Origin: Promethearchaeota archaeon
GTDB lineage: Archaea > Asgardarchaeota > Lokiarchaeia > Sigyniarchaeales > SOKP01
Assembly (NCBI GenBank): GCA_016839745.1
Contig: JAEOTS010000044.1
Span: 30,286-94,285 of the forward strand
DNA length: 64,000 nucleotides
Reading direction: 5' to 3'
Shown here: piece after piece, positions 34,234 to 43,276 of the stretch
Position numbering within the stretch: position 1 is the first letter of the stretch
Layout of the letters: the number at the start of each line of letters is the position of its first letter
Notes under the pieces: model-generated
Database searches by the model: none
Seen by the model: only the letters and a program-made list of their open reading frames with translations
What the model was told of the DNA's origin: nothing
Position numbers and translations under genes: made by a program

Positions 34234-34857
34234 ATGGCGTCAAAATTTAGACTTCGTAGAATTTTCAAACCATTAGTTAAATCAGTAGCGAAAATTTTAA
34301 GTAAAATTGGTGTAAGTCCAAATCTTGCTACTTTTATAATGCTCAGTTTTTCTATTTTTAGTTTTGTCGCACTTGTATGTTTTTCTAATTTATTTCTATT
34401 CTCAATCCTCGTCTTCCTAACTGGATTTTTTGATGGAGTAGATGGAGCTATCGCAAGAATTAAGAGAAGAGCAACAATATTTGGAGGATTTTTTGATTCT
34501 GTAATGGATAGAATGAGCGAATTTGTAATTTTCTTTGCGCTTTTGTTTTATAGTTGGAATAGCTTATTATGGGGAATCATTGATATGAAGTTAATTATTT
34601 TCTTATCTTTTTTGAGTTCTATAATGATTAGTTATTTAAGAGCAAGGGCAGAGGTTTTTTTTAAGGGAGACTTCGATATCGGTATAATGGCTCGATCTGA
34701 AAGGTTATTTTATTTAGTTATTACTATGATGATTGCCAATTTTTATGGATATGTCAACGAGTTTTTATTTATTTTCATGCTCTTGGTGTTAGCTACAGCA
34801 TTCTTCAGATATTTTAAAATAGCGAAATTAATAAGAGATTACGAAAAAGAAAATTAG
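34234..34857 (+). CDS. CDP-alcohol phosphatidyltransferase, archaetidylinositol-phosphate synthase-like
   Basis: The 207-residue integral membrane enzyme carries the complete CDP-alcohol phosphotransferase motif D67-x2-D70-G71-x2-A74-R75-x8-G84-x3-D88-x3-D92. It moves a phospho-alcohol head group onto CDP-archaeol in the membrane. About six helices are visible. The short N-terminus with 'IGVSPNLATFIML' just before the motif is typical of archaetidylinositol phosphate synthases of archaea, but other head groups cannot be excluded. The ATG start at 34234 is preceded by AT-rich promoter-like sequence. It is convergent with ribK, whose 3' end is five bases from its stop. Confidence 0.92.
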   Translation: MASKFRLRRIFKPLVKSVAKILSKIGVSPNLATFIMLSFSIFSFVALVCFSNLFLFSILVFLTGFFDGVDGAIARIKRRATIFGGFFDSVMDRMSEFVIFFALLFYSWNSLLWGIIDMKLIIFLSFLSSIMISYLRARAEVFFKGDFDIGIMARSERLFYLVITMMIANFYGYVNEFLFIFMLLVLATAFFRYFKIAKLIRDYEKEN

Positions 34858-34862
34858 CGCAT

Positions 34863-35576
34863 TCATCTATTAGTATTTAGCTCAATTATTAATTTATCTC
34901 CGTCTTTCAAAACGAAGTAGTCTCTTAAATAAGGCTCAGCTAAAATCTCAATTATATTTTTTTTGTGATGGGTTCTTTTAATATCAAGTATCGCAGCTTT
35001 AGTTTTTTCATCTGGATTGTCTATCCGTGAGATTGTACAATCGTAACAATCAACGACACCATATGTCCGTTCTGAATTATCGTCTTTGAATCCTGCAATA
35101 ACAACAGGTTTAATATTTTTTAGCTTCTCTCGTAATAATTCTATATTTGTGTTGTTTAACTCTAAATTTAAAGTTCCCTTATATGGTAAAAACCCTAATC
35201 TCTCTTGGAATTGATCGTAATACCCTTTAATTGACACATAATAAGCTCCTTCTTTCATTCCGCTCTGTACTGTGCCTAATATTACAATACTCTCTAGAAT
35301 ATTCTTTAAATTCTTATACATTAAAAGCATTACTTCACTGCCTTCTTTAGTTAAAACGATTTTCTGGGTTTTTTTTTCAATTTTTCTTTTAATCCAACCT
35401 AATTCAATTAGATCGCTGATTCTTCTTGAAGCAGTTTGTTGGCTCAAATTAAGAAGTTTTCCGAATTCGACACTGCTTATATTAATGGTTTGTCGGTGTT
35501 CTATATGTTTACAAAGTTGATATAGCGCAAACCAGTTAGCGTAGTTTTCCGGTGAAATTTCTCCTTCTTTGCTCAT
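34863..35576 (-). CDS. ribK: CTP-dependent riboflavin kinase with N-terminal winged helix
   Basis: The 237-residue protein has an N-terminal winged helix (about residues 15-85, 'NLSQQTASRRISDLIELGWI') and a C-terminal CTP-dependent riboflavin kinase domain. The latter is shown by 'YYVSIKGYYDQFQERLGF', 'PYKGTLNLELN' and 'RTYGVVDCYDCTI'. It turns riboflavin into FMN using CTP, an archaea-specific enzyme. The DNA-binding part suggests it may also act as a regulator of flavin genes, as fused archaeal members are thought to. It follows ribL by 16 bases on the same strand, so FMN and FAD synthesis are linked. Confidence 0.93.
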   Translation of the reverse strand: MSKEGEISPENYANWFALYQLCKHIEHRQTINISSVEFGKLLNLSQQTASRRISDLIELGWIKRKIEKKTQKIVLTKEGSEVMLLMYKNLKNILESIVILGTVQSGMKEGAYYVSIKGYYDQFQERLGFLPYKGTLNLELNNTNIELLREKLKNIKPVVIAGFKDDNSERTYGVVDCYDCTISRIDNPDEKTKAAILDIKRTHHKKNIIEILAEPYLRDYFVLKDGDKLIIELNTNR

Positions 35577-35592
35577 TAAATCACTAACAAAA

Positions 35593-36030
35593 CTATTTTT
35601 TATATTCCTTTATAATTTTTTTCTTAATAAGGCTAGAGGAATGAAGTTCATATTTATCATAATAAGTTTCTAACCTTTTTACTATTATATTATTTAGTCC
35701 TTTTTCTTCCAAGCCGCGTTTTAGAGTTTCTTGATTGTATTTTTGATCTGGGCCCAAAAAGATTATTTCTGGATTAATTTCTTCGACAGTTCTAAGTGTA
35801 TCGTTATCAGATCTTCCCAATCTAGCTTCTTTTACGTTCTTTATGCTCTTTATCATTTCTAATCTCTGATTTTCAGGAATTATAGGAGTCTCACCAGAAT
35901 ACAACTTTCGGTTTTTATCAGTCGCTACAATAACATAGACATCACCCATTTTAGCAGCTTCATTTATGAGAAATATATGCCCTGGGTGGAGAAGATCAAA
36001 TGTGCCTGCAATTAATACTTTCTTTGCTAT
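35593..36030 (-). CDS. ribL: FAD synthetase RibL (FMN adenylyltransferase), apparent ATA start
   Basis: The enzyme adenylates FMN to FAD. The canonical frame from ATG 35949 is only 118 residues and lacks the active site. Reading upstream in frame gives 'KKVLIAGTFDLLHPGHIF', with the HPGH nucleotidyltransferase motif and the GTFDxLHxGH signature. The frame is closed by a TGA three codons before, and ATG, GTG and TTG are absent in this stretch. ATA at 36028-36030 would give an 'MAKKVLIAGTFD' start and a 145-residue protein, the normal length. A rare start or a sequence error are the two explanations. It precedes ribK. Confidence 0.86.
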   Translation of the reverse strand: MAKKVLIAGTFDLLHPGHIFLINEAAKMGDVYVIVATDKNRKLYSGETPIIPENQRLEMIKSIKNVKEARLGRSDNDTLRTVEEINPEIIFLGPDQKYNQETLKRGLEEKGLNNIIVKRLETYYDKYELHSSSLIKKKIIKEYKK

Positions 36031-36126
36031 TTTTTGTCAGCTCTCAGTTTATTACATTTAGTTTTAATTAATAATTCAAGGTTAAACTTATATTGTAGTT
36101 GATTTCAGAATATATTATTATCAGAA

Positions 36127-36741
36127 CTATCTTTCTCTTTCCTCCATACATTTCTTTAAATCACTCATTTGAAGTGATATTGATACATCACCTCTAGTTT
36201 TTTCAATAATATTTCTCGCTTGATCAGTTTTATGTCTTAAATCTTGAGTCAATCCAGAAGGATAATCAATTGAAAAAAGTTGAGTGTAGATATCATCCAT
36301 ACTTTCTAGGATATAGTTTAAATCTTCTACGATGGAATTCCGAATATTATCTAATGCATATCTTCTTAATTCCCCAATTACATCAGCAAGACCTAGTGCA
36401 TAATTTAAGGGTTTAATGTTCAAATCACTAGGTAATGGGAGAGGTTCTTTTGATACAATGGAATAAAACGCAACAGCTTCAGCATATTCTTGTTCTGGAG
36501 TTTTTAAATGCTTCAGAAAGACACCAGGGTTGCGATTTACCAATTCTAGCAATTCTTTATGTGTTTCTTGAACTTTTTGGAGTCTTTGGTGATATTGATT
36601 AAATTCTTTTCTATGGATACTCTTAATCGCAATGCTACAATCACGTATTAGCATACGAGTTAATTTTAAAATTCTCTCTCGATCTTGATCTAACTTATCC
36701 AATGTTTCAGATAATTCCGAAAAAATCTTATTAAGCCTCAT
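36127..36741 (-). CDS. Translin-family protein
   Basis: The 204-residue, all-helical protein matches the translin family. It has the pattern 'RERILKLTRMLIRDCSIAIKS' at the N-terminal helix, the conserved 'EYAEAVAFYSIV' near residue 88 and 'ALGLADVIGELRRYALDNIR' near residue 115. Translin oligomers bind single-stranded DNA and RNA, and with TRAX form an RNase in eukaryotes. Archaeal members are thought to have RNA-processing activity. No membrane segment is visible. It is 96 bases upstream of the ribL start on the same strand. Confidence 0.88.
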   Translation of the reverse strand: MRLNKIFSELSETLDKLDQDRERILKLTRMLIRDCSIAIKSIHRKEFNQYHQRLQKVQETHKELLELVNRNPGVFLKHLKTPEQEYAEAVAFYSIVSKEPLPLPSDLNIKPLNYALGLADVIGELRRYALDNIRNSIVEDLNYILESMDDIYTQLFSIDYPSGLTQDLRHKTDQARNIIEKTRGDVSISLQMSDLKKCMEERER

Positions 36742-36859
36742 TCTTATAAATAAATATTTTAGTATTCCAATTTTAAATATATTTAATTATCAAAAGCAAG
36801 AAAAATATTTAGGATTTTTTATTAGAGAACATTTAGAAAAATGAAAAGTTGAAAATACT

Positions 36860-38929
36860 ATGAAAATTTTATTAATTCACTCTGAAGGAGTAGAAGTTAC
36901 AAAAAATAAGGAAGCCACGAGCAACCCACAAGAGTTCCCCGAAAATATAATTAAAATGGATGGTTTAATATTAGTTGCTTATGTATCCGTAGAGGATCAA
37001 GACTCTTATGATACAGATTTAATATCTAATCAGGGGGCTCAAGTGATAGAAGAAGCTATACTTCAAATAACTAATTTCCCCGAAAATATTAGACAAAAAA
37101 ACCAAGAAGTAAGAGAACATAATAAAAAAGTTGAGAGTGGCAAAATTAAAGGACAACAAAGAAAATTCTTCGAATTAATAAAAGATAGATCAATGTATAG
37201 AGTTGATAAAGTATTAGTGTATCCTTGGGCACACTTAAGTAAATTTCTTAGTAATGAGATAAATGCTATGGAAGTGTGTCCTAAAATAGCTAAAATTTTA
37301 AACGATAAAGGTATAGAGGCAAGCTATTCTCCATTTGGGTGGTATAAATCTTTTAAAATCAACTGTATTGGTCACGAAGTAGCTGAAATGTATAGAGATG
37401 TTAAATTAGCCATAAAACCAGAAGAACAAGTAAAAAATTCAGTCTTTAAAATCATTACGACAAAGGGAGAGGAAATTGATTTAAAATTCGACAAGGAAAA
37501 CAAGCTAATACTACCTGAAATCGATTCACTAATTGAAGATGAGGATTTTGAACACTTTTTAATGTCAGAATTAGGTTCTAGAAAAGTGGATAAAGCTATC
37601 GAACCTTCTCACATAAAAGTGATGAAAGAATTTGAATTAGTTGATTTTGATCCTAACACTGACGCTGGAAATTTTAGATGGTATACTAAAGGCGTAATTA
37701 TGAAAAACTTAATTAAAAACTTCATAGAAGAGAGATTAATCGATTACGGAGCAATTTTATTAGAAACCCCAATTATGTATACTGTAAAAAACAAAAAATT
37801 AACGGCTCAAACCGCTCGGTTTCCAGCCAGAAGTTATTGGTTAGAATCTGGTAAAAATAGATTTCTTTTAAGATATGCGAGCGATTTTCTACTCTTTGAT
37901 TTGTTTTCTCAAATGAATTTGAAACCACAATATTTTCCATTACGAGCATACGAATTTGAACAATATGATTTTCGGAGAGAACAGGAAGGTGAATTATCTG
38001 GACCGAGGAGATTAAGAGGTTTTATTATGCCTGATCTTCATACCCTTTGTAAAGATTTGAATTCTTCCATCAATGAGTTTATCCTTCAATATGAACTCAT
38101 CAAAAACCTTGAAAGAGATTTAGGTATAAAGAGTTTTGTTATATTTAGGGCAACACAAGCTTTTTATAAGGAAAATAAAGATTGGATTATAAATTTAATT
38201 AAATCAGAGAAAAATCCTGCCTTATTAGAGTTATGGGAAGATAGATATTACTATTATGTTCTTAAATTTGAAAGAAATGTGCTCTCAGCGCAACAAAAAA
38301 GTGCGACACTAGCTACTAATCAGATAGATGTTGAAAGTTCCTTGGAGTCAATGGTTGATAATGATGGTGTAGAGAGACAAAAATATAATATATCATTCCA
38401 GGATAATGATGGAAAGATAAAACACCCTATAATTCTTCATAATTCTCCAACGGGAGGATTAGAACGGGTTTTATGGGGTTTAATTGAATCCTCAATGCGA
38501 AATAAAGGTAGAACAGTCCCTGGATTCAAAACTTGGTTGTCACCAATACAAGTCAGGATTATTACAGTTAGTGAAGATCAAAATAAATATGCGGAAAAAA
38601 TTTTAGATATTATAAATAAATCAGGTTATAGAGCAGATTTTGACGATAGAGGTGAGAAATTAGGAAAGAAAATACGACAATCTGAAATTGAGTGGATTCC
38701 TTATACAATTATAATTGGAAAGAATGAAGAAGAACAACAAAATATCTCTATTCGCAAAAGATTAATAGGACAACCATTTGGTCCCAAAAAATCAACAGCT
38801 GAACAGATTAACAATATAAAAGTATCAAAATTAATAGAATTGCTCCAAGAAGATACCAAAAGTTTTCCAAAATATAAATTACCAATACCTTTCAGAAAAT
38901 TTTCGACTAAAATTTATTTTAGAAGGTAA
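36860..38929 (+). CDS. thrS: Threonyl-tRNA synthetase, archaeal type
   Basis: The 689-residue protein has an N-terminal archaeal editing domain (about 1-145, DTD-like fold, 'VYPWAHLSKFLSNE') followed by the class II catalytic core and the anticodon-binding domain. Motif 2 is 'FRREQEGELSGPRRLRGF', with 'MPDLHTLC' just after and 'HNSPTGGLERVLWGL' as motif 3. The core normally has one Cys and two His zinc ligands. The His residues are present ('MPDLHT' and 'ILHNSP'), but in the Cys position the sequence reads 'RYASDF', placing D342 there, by alignment from memory. It is the first gene of a pair with the HAD hydrolase. Confidence 0.95.
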   Translation: MKILLIHSEGVEVTKNKEATSNPQEFPENIIKMDGLILVAYVSVEDQDSYDTDLISNQGAQVIEEAILQITNFPENIRQKNQEVREHNKKVESGKIKGQQRKFFELIKDRSMYRVDKVLVYPWAHLSKFLSNEINAMEVCPKIAKILNDKGIEASYSPFGWYKSFKINCIGHEVAEMYRDVKLAIKPEEQVKNSVFKIITTKGEEIDLKFDKENKLILPEIDSLIEDEDFEHFLMSELGSRKVDKAIEPSHIKVMKEFELVDFDPNTDAGNFRWYTKGVIMKNLIKNFIEERLIDYGAILLETPIMYTVKNKKLTAQTARFPARSYWLESGKNRFLLRYASDFLLFDLFSQMNLKPQYFPLRAYEFEQYDFRREQEGELSGPRRLRGFIMPDLHTLCKDLNSSINEFILQYELIKNLERDLGIKSFVIFRATQAFYKENKDWIINLIKSEKNPALLELWEDRYYYYVLKFERNVLSAQQKSATLATNQIDVESSLESMVDNDGVERQKYNISFQDNDGKIKHPIILHNSPTGGLERVLWGLIESSMRNKGRTVPGFKTWLSPIQVRIITVSEDQNKYAEKILDIINKSGYRADFDDRGEKLGKKIRQSEIEWIPYTIIIGKNEEEQQNISIRKRLIGQPFGPKKSTAEQINNIKVSKLIELLQEDTKSFPKYKLPIPFRKFSTKIYFRR

Positions 38930-39583
38930 ATGATTCTTATGACAATAAAGTGTATCATTATTGATTTAGGGGATGTTCTTATTGAACTGGATTTTAGTAG
39001 ATTTTTTAACGATGTGATAACACCATCTCCTTTTAATAAGCCTAAAACTCCTATTATGTTAGAATTTTTTCGTCAATCAGATACATATCATCAAGGTAAA
39101 ATTACTGATGAGGAATTTTATAAGCAAGCTTGTGAAATACTTGGAGTGTGTTCGCTTGATCAAAAACAATTTTACGCATCGTTTAATAGTATTATTAACG
39201 ACCTCAATTTAGATATGGTTAAATTAATTAGAAATATCAAGTCATCAAACAACTTTAAGTTAATCTGTATGTCAAATATTAATTCTAGCCATTGGAAATA
39301 CTTAAAAAAACAAAAATGGGATATTTGGGAACTATTTGACGAATTTATACTCTCTCATGAAATACATATGACAAAACCAGATCCAAAAATGTTTGATCTT
39401 GCTTTAAAAAAAGCGGGGTGCAAACCCGAAGAAGTTTTATTTATCGACGATGGTTTGAATAATGTGAGATCAGCCCAAGAAATAGGGATAAATTCAATAA
39501 GATTTATAGGATTGGATAATTTAGTAGAAGAACTACAAAAGTACAACATAAAATTTAGTTCAAAAAAGCGTAAAAATAAATAA
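38930..39583 (+). CDS. HAD-superfamily hydrolase
   Basis: The 217-residue protein is a HAD hydrolase with motif I 'IIIDLGDVLIE', motif II 'ICMSNINS', motif III Lys in 'MTKPDPKMF' and motif IV 'LFIDDGLNNVRSA'. The helical cap lies between motifs I and II. As in the other HAD protein of this window, the residue two after the nucleophile Asp is Gly; this resembles the YihX-like group. Phosphatase substrate unknown. It starts at the base after the thrS stop (or at the ATG at 38939), so both genes are probably cotranscribed. Confidence 0.86.
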   Translation: MILMTIKCIIIDLGDVLIELDFSRFFNDVITPSPFNKPKTPIMLEFFRQSDTYHQGKITDEEFYKQACEILGVCSLDQKQFYASFNSIINDLNLDMVKLIRNIKSSNNFKLICMSNINSSHWKYLKKQKWDIWELFDEFILSHEIHMTKPDPKMFDLALKKAGCKPEEVLFIDDGLNNVRSAQEIGINSIRFIGLDNLVEELQKYNIKFSSKKRKNK

Positions 39584-39597
39584 CTTCTTAAAATTAT

Positions 39598-40107
39598 TTA
39601 TTCTTCAATCGAACTCATACAAGCTCGAGCAATTTTCTCAAAAGCTAATTCAACTTTTTCTCCCGTTTTAGCAGATGTTTCTAAATAGTCGCAATTTAAT
39701 CGTTTTGCTAGATCTTCTGCTTCTTGCCTTTCAACCTGGCGTTCCAAATCGATCTTGTTTCCTACAATGATCATCGGAATTGTTTTTTTCACGGTTTTTT
39801 TAATACTACTGACCCAACCAGGTAATTTCAAGAGCGATTGTGGGCTGGTTACATCAAATACCCCAAAAGCGGCATTACTTCCCTTAAAATAAATTGTACG
39901 TAGTTTAGCAAATTGATCTTGCCCTCCAATGTCCCATAATAAAAGTCTAATGTTGGTTTTATCGATTTCCACGTCTTTAATTAGGAAATTTGAACCAATG
40001 GTTTGCTTTAATTCAGGATTAAAGTAGTCCTTGATGTATCTAATAAGCAGCGACGTTTTACCTACATTACCAGGCCCAAATAGACACACTTTAAATTTAT
40101 ATGACAT
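39598..40107 (-). CDS. Ras-like small GTPase
   Basis: The 169-residue protein (from ATG 40107) is a small GTPase. G1 is GPGNVGKTS at 11-19, G3 is 'WDIGGQ' with D59-Q63, G4 is NKID at 117-120 and G5 is SAK at 145-147. The core reads Rab/Ras-like, but the GGQ form in place of AGQ is found in Arf and G-alpha proteins. The C-terminus ('CMSSIEE') has no CAAX or double-Cys site, so no prenyl anchor of the eukaryotic type is expected. Such proteins are abundant in Asgard archaea. A longer frame begins at 40128, but the extra residues look unnatural. Convergent with the HAD gene. Confidence 0.93.
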   Translation of the reverse strand: MSYKFKVCLFGPGNVGKTSLLIRYIKDYFNPELKQTIGSNFLIKDVEIDKTNIRLLLWDIGGQDQFAKLRTIYFKGSNAAFGVFDVTSPQSLLKLPGWVSSIKKTVKKTIPMIIVGNKIDLERQVERQEAEDLAKRLNCDYLETSAKTGEKVELAFEKIARACMSSIEE

Positions 40108-40350
40108 ATTACTCAAAAGTTTCACCAATAGATTGCGTGCTCTATGTTTTGGTTGTAGAATGCTTACTTATCAACCTAAACAAGGAGAAATATAACAATT
40201 TATATTTGATTACTTTTACTATATTTCCTATTTATATCTTGTTACTTTTACTATATATAATTTTCTTAATGCTAAAATTAATACATATACACATTTTAAA
40301 GAGAAATACAAAAAAAAAGATTATTAGGATATAATTTCGACACTATTTCC

Positions 40351-41619
40351 TTATTTACGCTTCTTTTTCCCCATTCTTCCCATGGCAGCCATTAACCATT
40401 CCGGACTTCCAACGCCGTTGGCATATTCCATCCAAATATACATTAAGAACCCCATTAATCCTACATAAGTCAAGTTATTAATGAGGAAGAGTGCAATACC
40501 GAATTGCCTACTGAATAAGCCAAGAAAGATCTGATGTACAAAAAAGAGGCTTAACGAAACCTTACCGTAATATACCAACATTTTTACAAAGTTACCATAA
40601 TTTTTCTTTATATCAATAAAGTAGAAGCTAACAGAGATCACTAGTAACGCAGCTCCCAAATTATATAACATATTAGGGCCTCTACCTCTTATTAAAAATT
40701 CGGGTATCCCCGCCATTATGAAACCTTGGCTGTTTATGGTTGTTAATAAAAATATACTAGGATATTCTTTTAGTTCGCCTCCTAGGATTGTTCCAGAGCT
40801 ATAAGATTGAAATCCGAGTCCAATACCAACTAATATTAAGATTATGCTCCAAATCATAAAAATACGAAATAATCCCACATAAGCGTCGTGAGTTCCTTTA
40901 TTCATCGCTTCGTGTAAATATTCTCCAAAAATAGTAGAAATAAAACAAATAGCGAGTCCCGGAAGAAGGGGTACCATAGGATTTGGACCTATTACGATGT
41001 AATGGACTGCTATTACTACTAAATTACCGCCTTCCAATCCAGGCACAAAAATAAAATCTCTAATCGGATTAGAGAGAAGAACGATTAAAATGCCAATTAT
41101 TCCGCGATATAATTTTGGAAGTTTTAAAGCATAATAAGAAAAAATCTGCGAAAAGCCAATGAACATTAAAATATTCCACCCCCACAAATTTAAAGGAAAG
41201 GGAATTGTATATTTTTCTGCAGCTAGAGATGTGATGTTATAAATCGTAGCTATCAGAATAATTATGATTCCTCTCGAGAAAATCCGCATACGAATTACTT
41301 TACCGGGGAGGATATTTTTTTTATTTTTTATACTGAATATCACGCTTAAAGAGGACAAAAAAACAAATAGGGAGGGCCCTAGGAAATCTAATAATGTAAA
41401 TAATAATCCGTATAGATACCGATTTTCGCGATCCAACCAAATTGCAGCGGAATGCGCTAAAATTATAAAGACTATAGCAAAACCTTTAACAAAATCAATG
41501 CTCCCAATCCGTTTTGGAGATGCAAAATCTCGGATATCCTCTAAAGGGATTAATTCTTGTAAGTAATTGAATAGAGGAGGAGATTCCGTTGCGGTTCCAA
41601 ATTCGTTTTCAATCGACAT
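40351..41619 (-). CDS. Membrane acyltransferase-like protein, HGSNAT/DUF1624 type (copy 1)
   Basis: The 422-residue protein has about ten membrane helices. The N-terminal signature is 'GSIDFVKGFAIVFIILAHS', in which the Asp and His are the conserved residues of the DUF1624/heparan-alpha-glucosaminide N-acetyltransferase-like family. The rest, with 'FLGPSLFVFLSSLSVIFS' and 'SLFFVHQIFLGLF', is like the adjacent protein at 41763-43166 throughout. Related animal enzymes move an acetyl group from cytosolic acetyl-CoA to a lysosomal sugar. By analogy these may modify surface glycans or lipids. It follows copy 2 on the same strand, separated by 143 bases. Confidence 0.82.
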   Translation of the reverse strand: MSIENEFGTATESPPLFNYLQELIPLEDIRDFASPKRIGSIDFVKGFAIVFIILAHSAAIWLDRENRYLYGLLFTLLDFLGPSLFVFLSSLSVIFSIKNKKNILPGKVIRMRIFSRGIIIILIATIYNITSLAAEKYTIPFPLNLWGWNILMFIGFSQIFSYYALKLPKLYRGIIGILIVLLSNPIRDFIFVPGLEGGNLVVIAVHYIVIGPNPMVPLLPGLAICFISTIFGEYLHEAMNKGTHDAYVGLFRIFMIWSIILILVGIGLGFQSYSSGTILGGELKEYPSIFLLTTINSQGFIMAGIPEFLIRGRGPNMLYNLGAALLVISVSFYFIDIKKNYGNFVKMLVYYGKVSLSLFFVHQIFLGLFSRQFGIALFLINNLTYVGLMGFLMYIWMEYANGVGSPEWLMAAMGRMGKKKRK

Positions 41620-41762
41620 TTTTCTCTGATTAATGAAGATAGTGTTTTGAAATTTAATTTTAATAAAATATTCTTATCTTGTGAAAATTTAAACTTTTTC
41701 ATATAAAAGAAAATTTTTAGCAGCAAAAACACAAATGATAAAAGCAATTTCTAGAATAGCAA

Positions 41763-43166
41763 TTATTTATTTGAGTCTTCTTCCCGATCTTTTTTAATCT
41801 TATGAACCGTTTCTTTTATTTCTTCTTCGATTATGAGAAATTCTTTCTTGACTGTTTTTCCTGTTTTTTGTCCTATTCTTCCAACTTGAACCATAAGCCA
41901 CTCTGGTGACCCAACACCGCTATAAAACTCGTTCCAAATATACATTACAAAACCCCAAAACCCAAAATAACCGAAAATTACAAAGATATAAGCGATGAGA
42001 TCTAGGGCATTCAAAAATAGAGTTATAAAAACAAAGTGCAGTAGAAACAAGCTAAGTGAAACTTTTCCATAATAATTCATCATTGATATAAAATTGTTCA
42101 TTATCCTTTTCATATCTATAATGTAGAAACATACTGCAATAAGAATAAGGGCAAATCCTAAATTATATATCATGTTGGGAGCTCTTCCTCTTATTAAAAA
42201 TTCCCACATACCCGGATATGTAATTTCAGGTATAATACTCTGCGTTCTCGTAACATTTAAAAGATCTATATGAGGGTATTCATTTAGAGGTAACGTACCA
42301 ATCGTATAATCAGTAGCAACTAAAAATTCACTTCCAGGTACATAGGAATTTCTGCCAAGAAAAACTCCTACGAGAACTAAAAAAACACCCCAATACAAGA
42401 ATGTTCGAAATAGCTTTTTATAGGCTTTTTTAGTTCCTCCCATCATAGCCTCATATAGATATTCTCCAAAAATCGAAGATATAAAGCAAATTGAAATCCA
42501 AGGTAACAAAGGTGTCATAGGAGAGGGAGAAGTTATTATGTAGTGTAGAACAGTGCTTAATAAATCTCCAGCTTCTTTTCCCTGAAAGAGAAATTGCCTT
42601 ACTCCATCAGAAGTAAATATAATAATCAATCCGATAATAGCTCTAGCGACTTTACTAAGTTTTAGCGCGTAATAAGAGAAAATCTGAGATGCACCAATAA
42701 ACATCAGGATGTTCCACCCCCATAAAGTAGCAGGAAAGGAATAATCCGGAATTGTAAACTCTATAGACACTATGTTAAATATAACTGCTATGGTAATTAT
42801 CATTATTCCTCGCGAAAATATTCTATTTCTTATTACTTTTTCAGGTGTGGATTTTTTTCTTCGACGGATGCTAAAAACGACGCTTAAAGCCGATAAGAAA
42901 ACGAATAAGGATGGGCCAAGTATGTCTAAAAAGGAAAAAACAATCCCGTAAAGAAACTTCCAGTAAGGAACCAACCACGCCCCAGCTGTATGCGCTAACA
43001 TTATTAAAACAATTGCTACACCCTTAACGAAATCTATACTACTTATCCTTCTTGAGGAGGAAAAATCCCTAAGTTCCTCAACGGGTATTGCTTTTTTCAA
43101 ATAGTCAAAAAGAGGAATCGAGTCCAAGTCAATCTCGTTCTCTTCTTCTGATGACATGTTATTCAA
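41763..43166 (-). CDS. Membrane acyltransferase-like protein, HGSNAT/DUF1624 type (copy 2)
   Basis: This 467-residue protein is colinear with copy 1. The shared landmarks include 'SSIDFVKGVAIVLIMLAHT', 'LWGWNILMFIG', 'SQIFSYYALKLSK' and 'GVGSPEWLM' near the end. It adds a charged tail of about 40 residues ('EEEIKETVHKIKKDREED') that should be cytosolic. The two genes are a clear tandem duplication that has diverged. The predicted role is transfer of an acyl group in the membrane to a glycan or lipid. The start is ATG 43166; ATG 43157 would also be possible. Confidence 0.83.
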   Translation of the reverse strand: MNNMSSEEENEIDLDSIPLFDYLKKAIPVEELRDFSSSRRISSIDFVKGVAIVLIMLAHTAGAWLVPYWKFLYGIVFSFLDILGPSLFVFLSALSVVFSIRRRKKSTPEKVIRNRIFSRGIMIITIAVIFNIVSIEFTIPDYSFPATLWGWNILMFIGASQIFSYYALKLSKVARAIIGLIIIFTSDGVRQFLFQGKEAGDLLSTVLHYIITSPSPMTPLLPWISICFISSIFGEYLYEAMMGGTKKAYKKLFRTFLYWGVFLVLVGVFLGRNSYVPGSEFLVATDYTIGTLPLNEYPHIDLLNVTRTQSIIPEITYPGMWEFLIRGRAPNMIYNLGFALILIAVCFYIIDMKRIMNNFISMMNYYGKVSLSLFLLHFVFITLFLNALDLIAYIFVIFGYFGFWGFVMYIWNEFYSGVGSPEWLMVQVGRIGQKTGKTVKKEFLIIEEEIKETVHKIKKDREEDSNK

Positions 43167-43276
43167 TAAATTATTGTTTTTTATTAGATGTATTTTAAGA
43201 CTTAAATTAATATTAGTATTTTAGTTTATACTATTTGAATGTTTATATAATAATTAAATCACAAATATGATAAACT

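Noticed and set aside
40101..40334. Plus-strand frame for a 77-residue hydrophobic peptide
   Set aside because: It starts inside the GTPase gene and is rich in Ile, Leu and Lys as expected of AT-rich spacer. A small membrane protein cannot be fully excluded.
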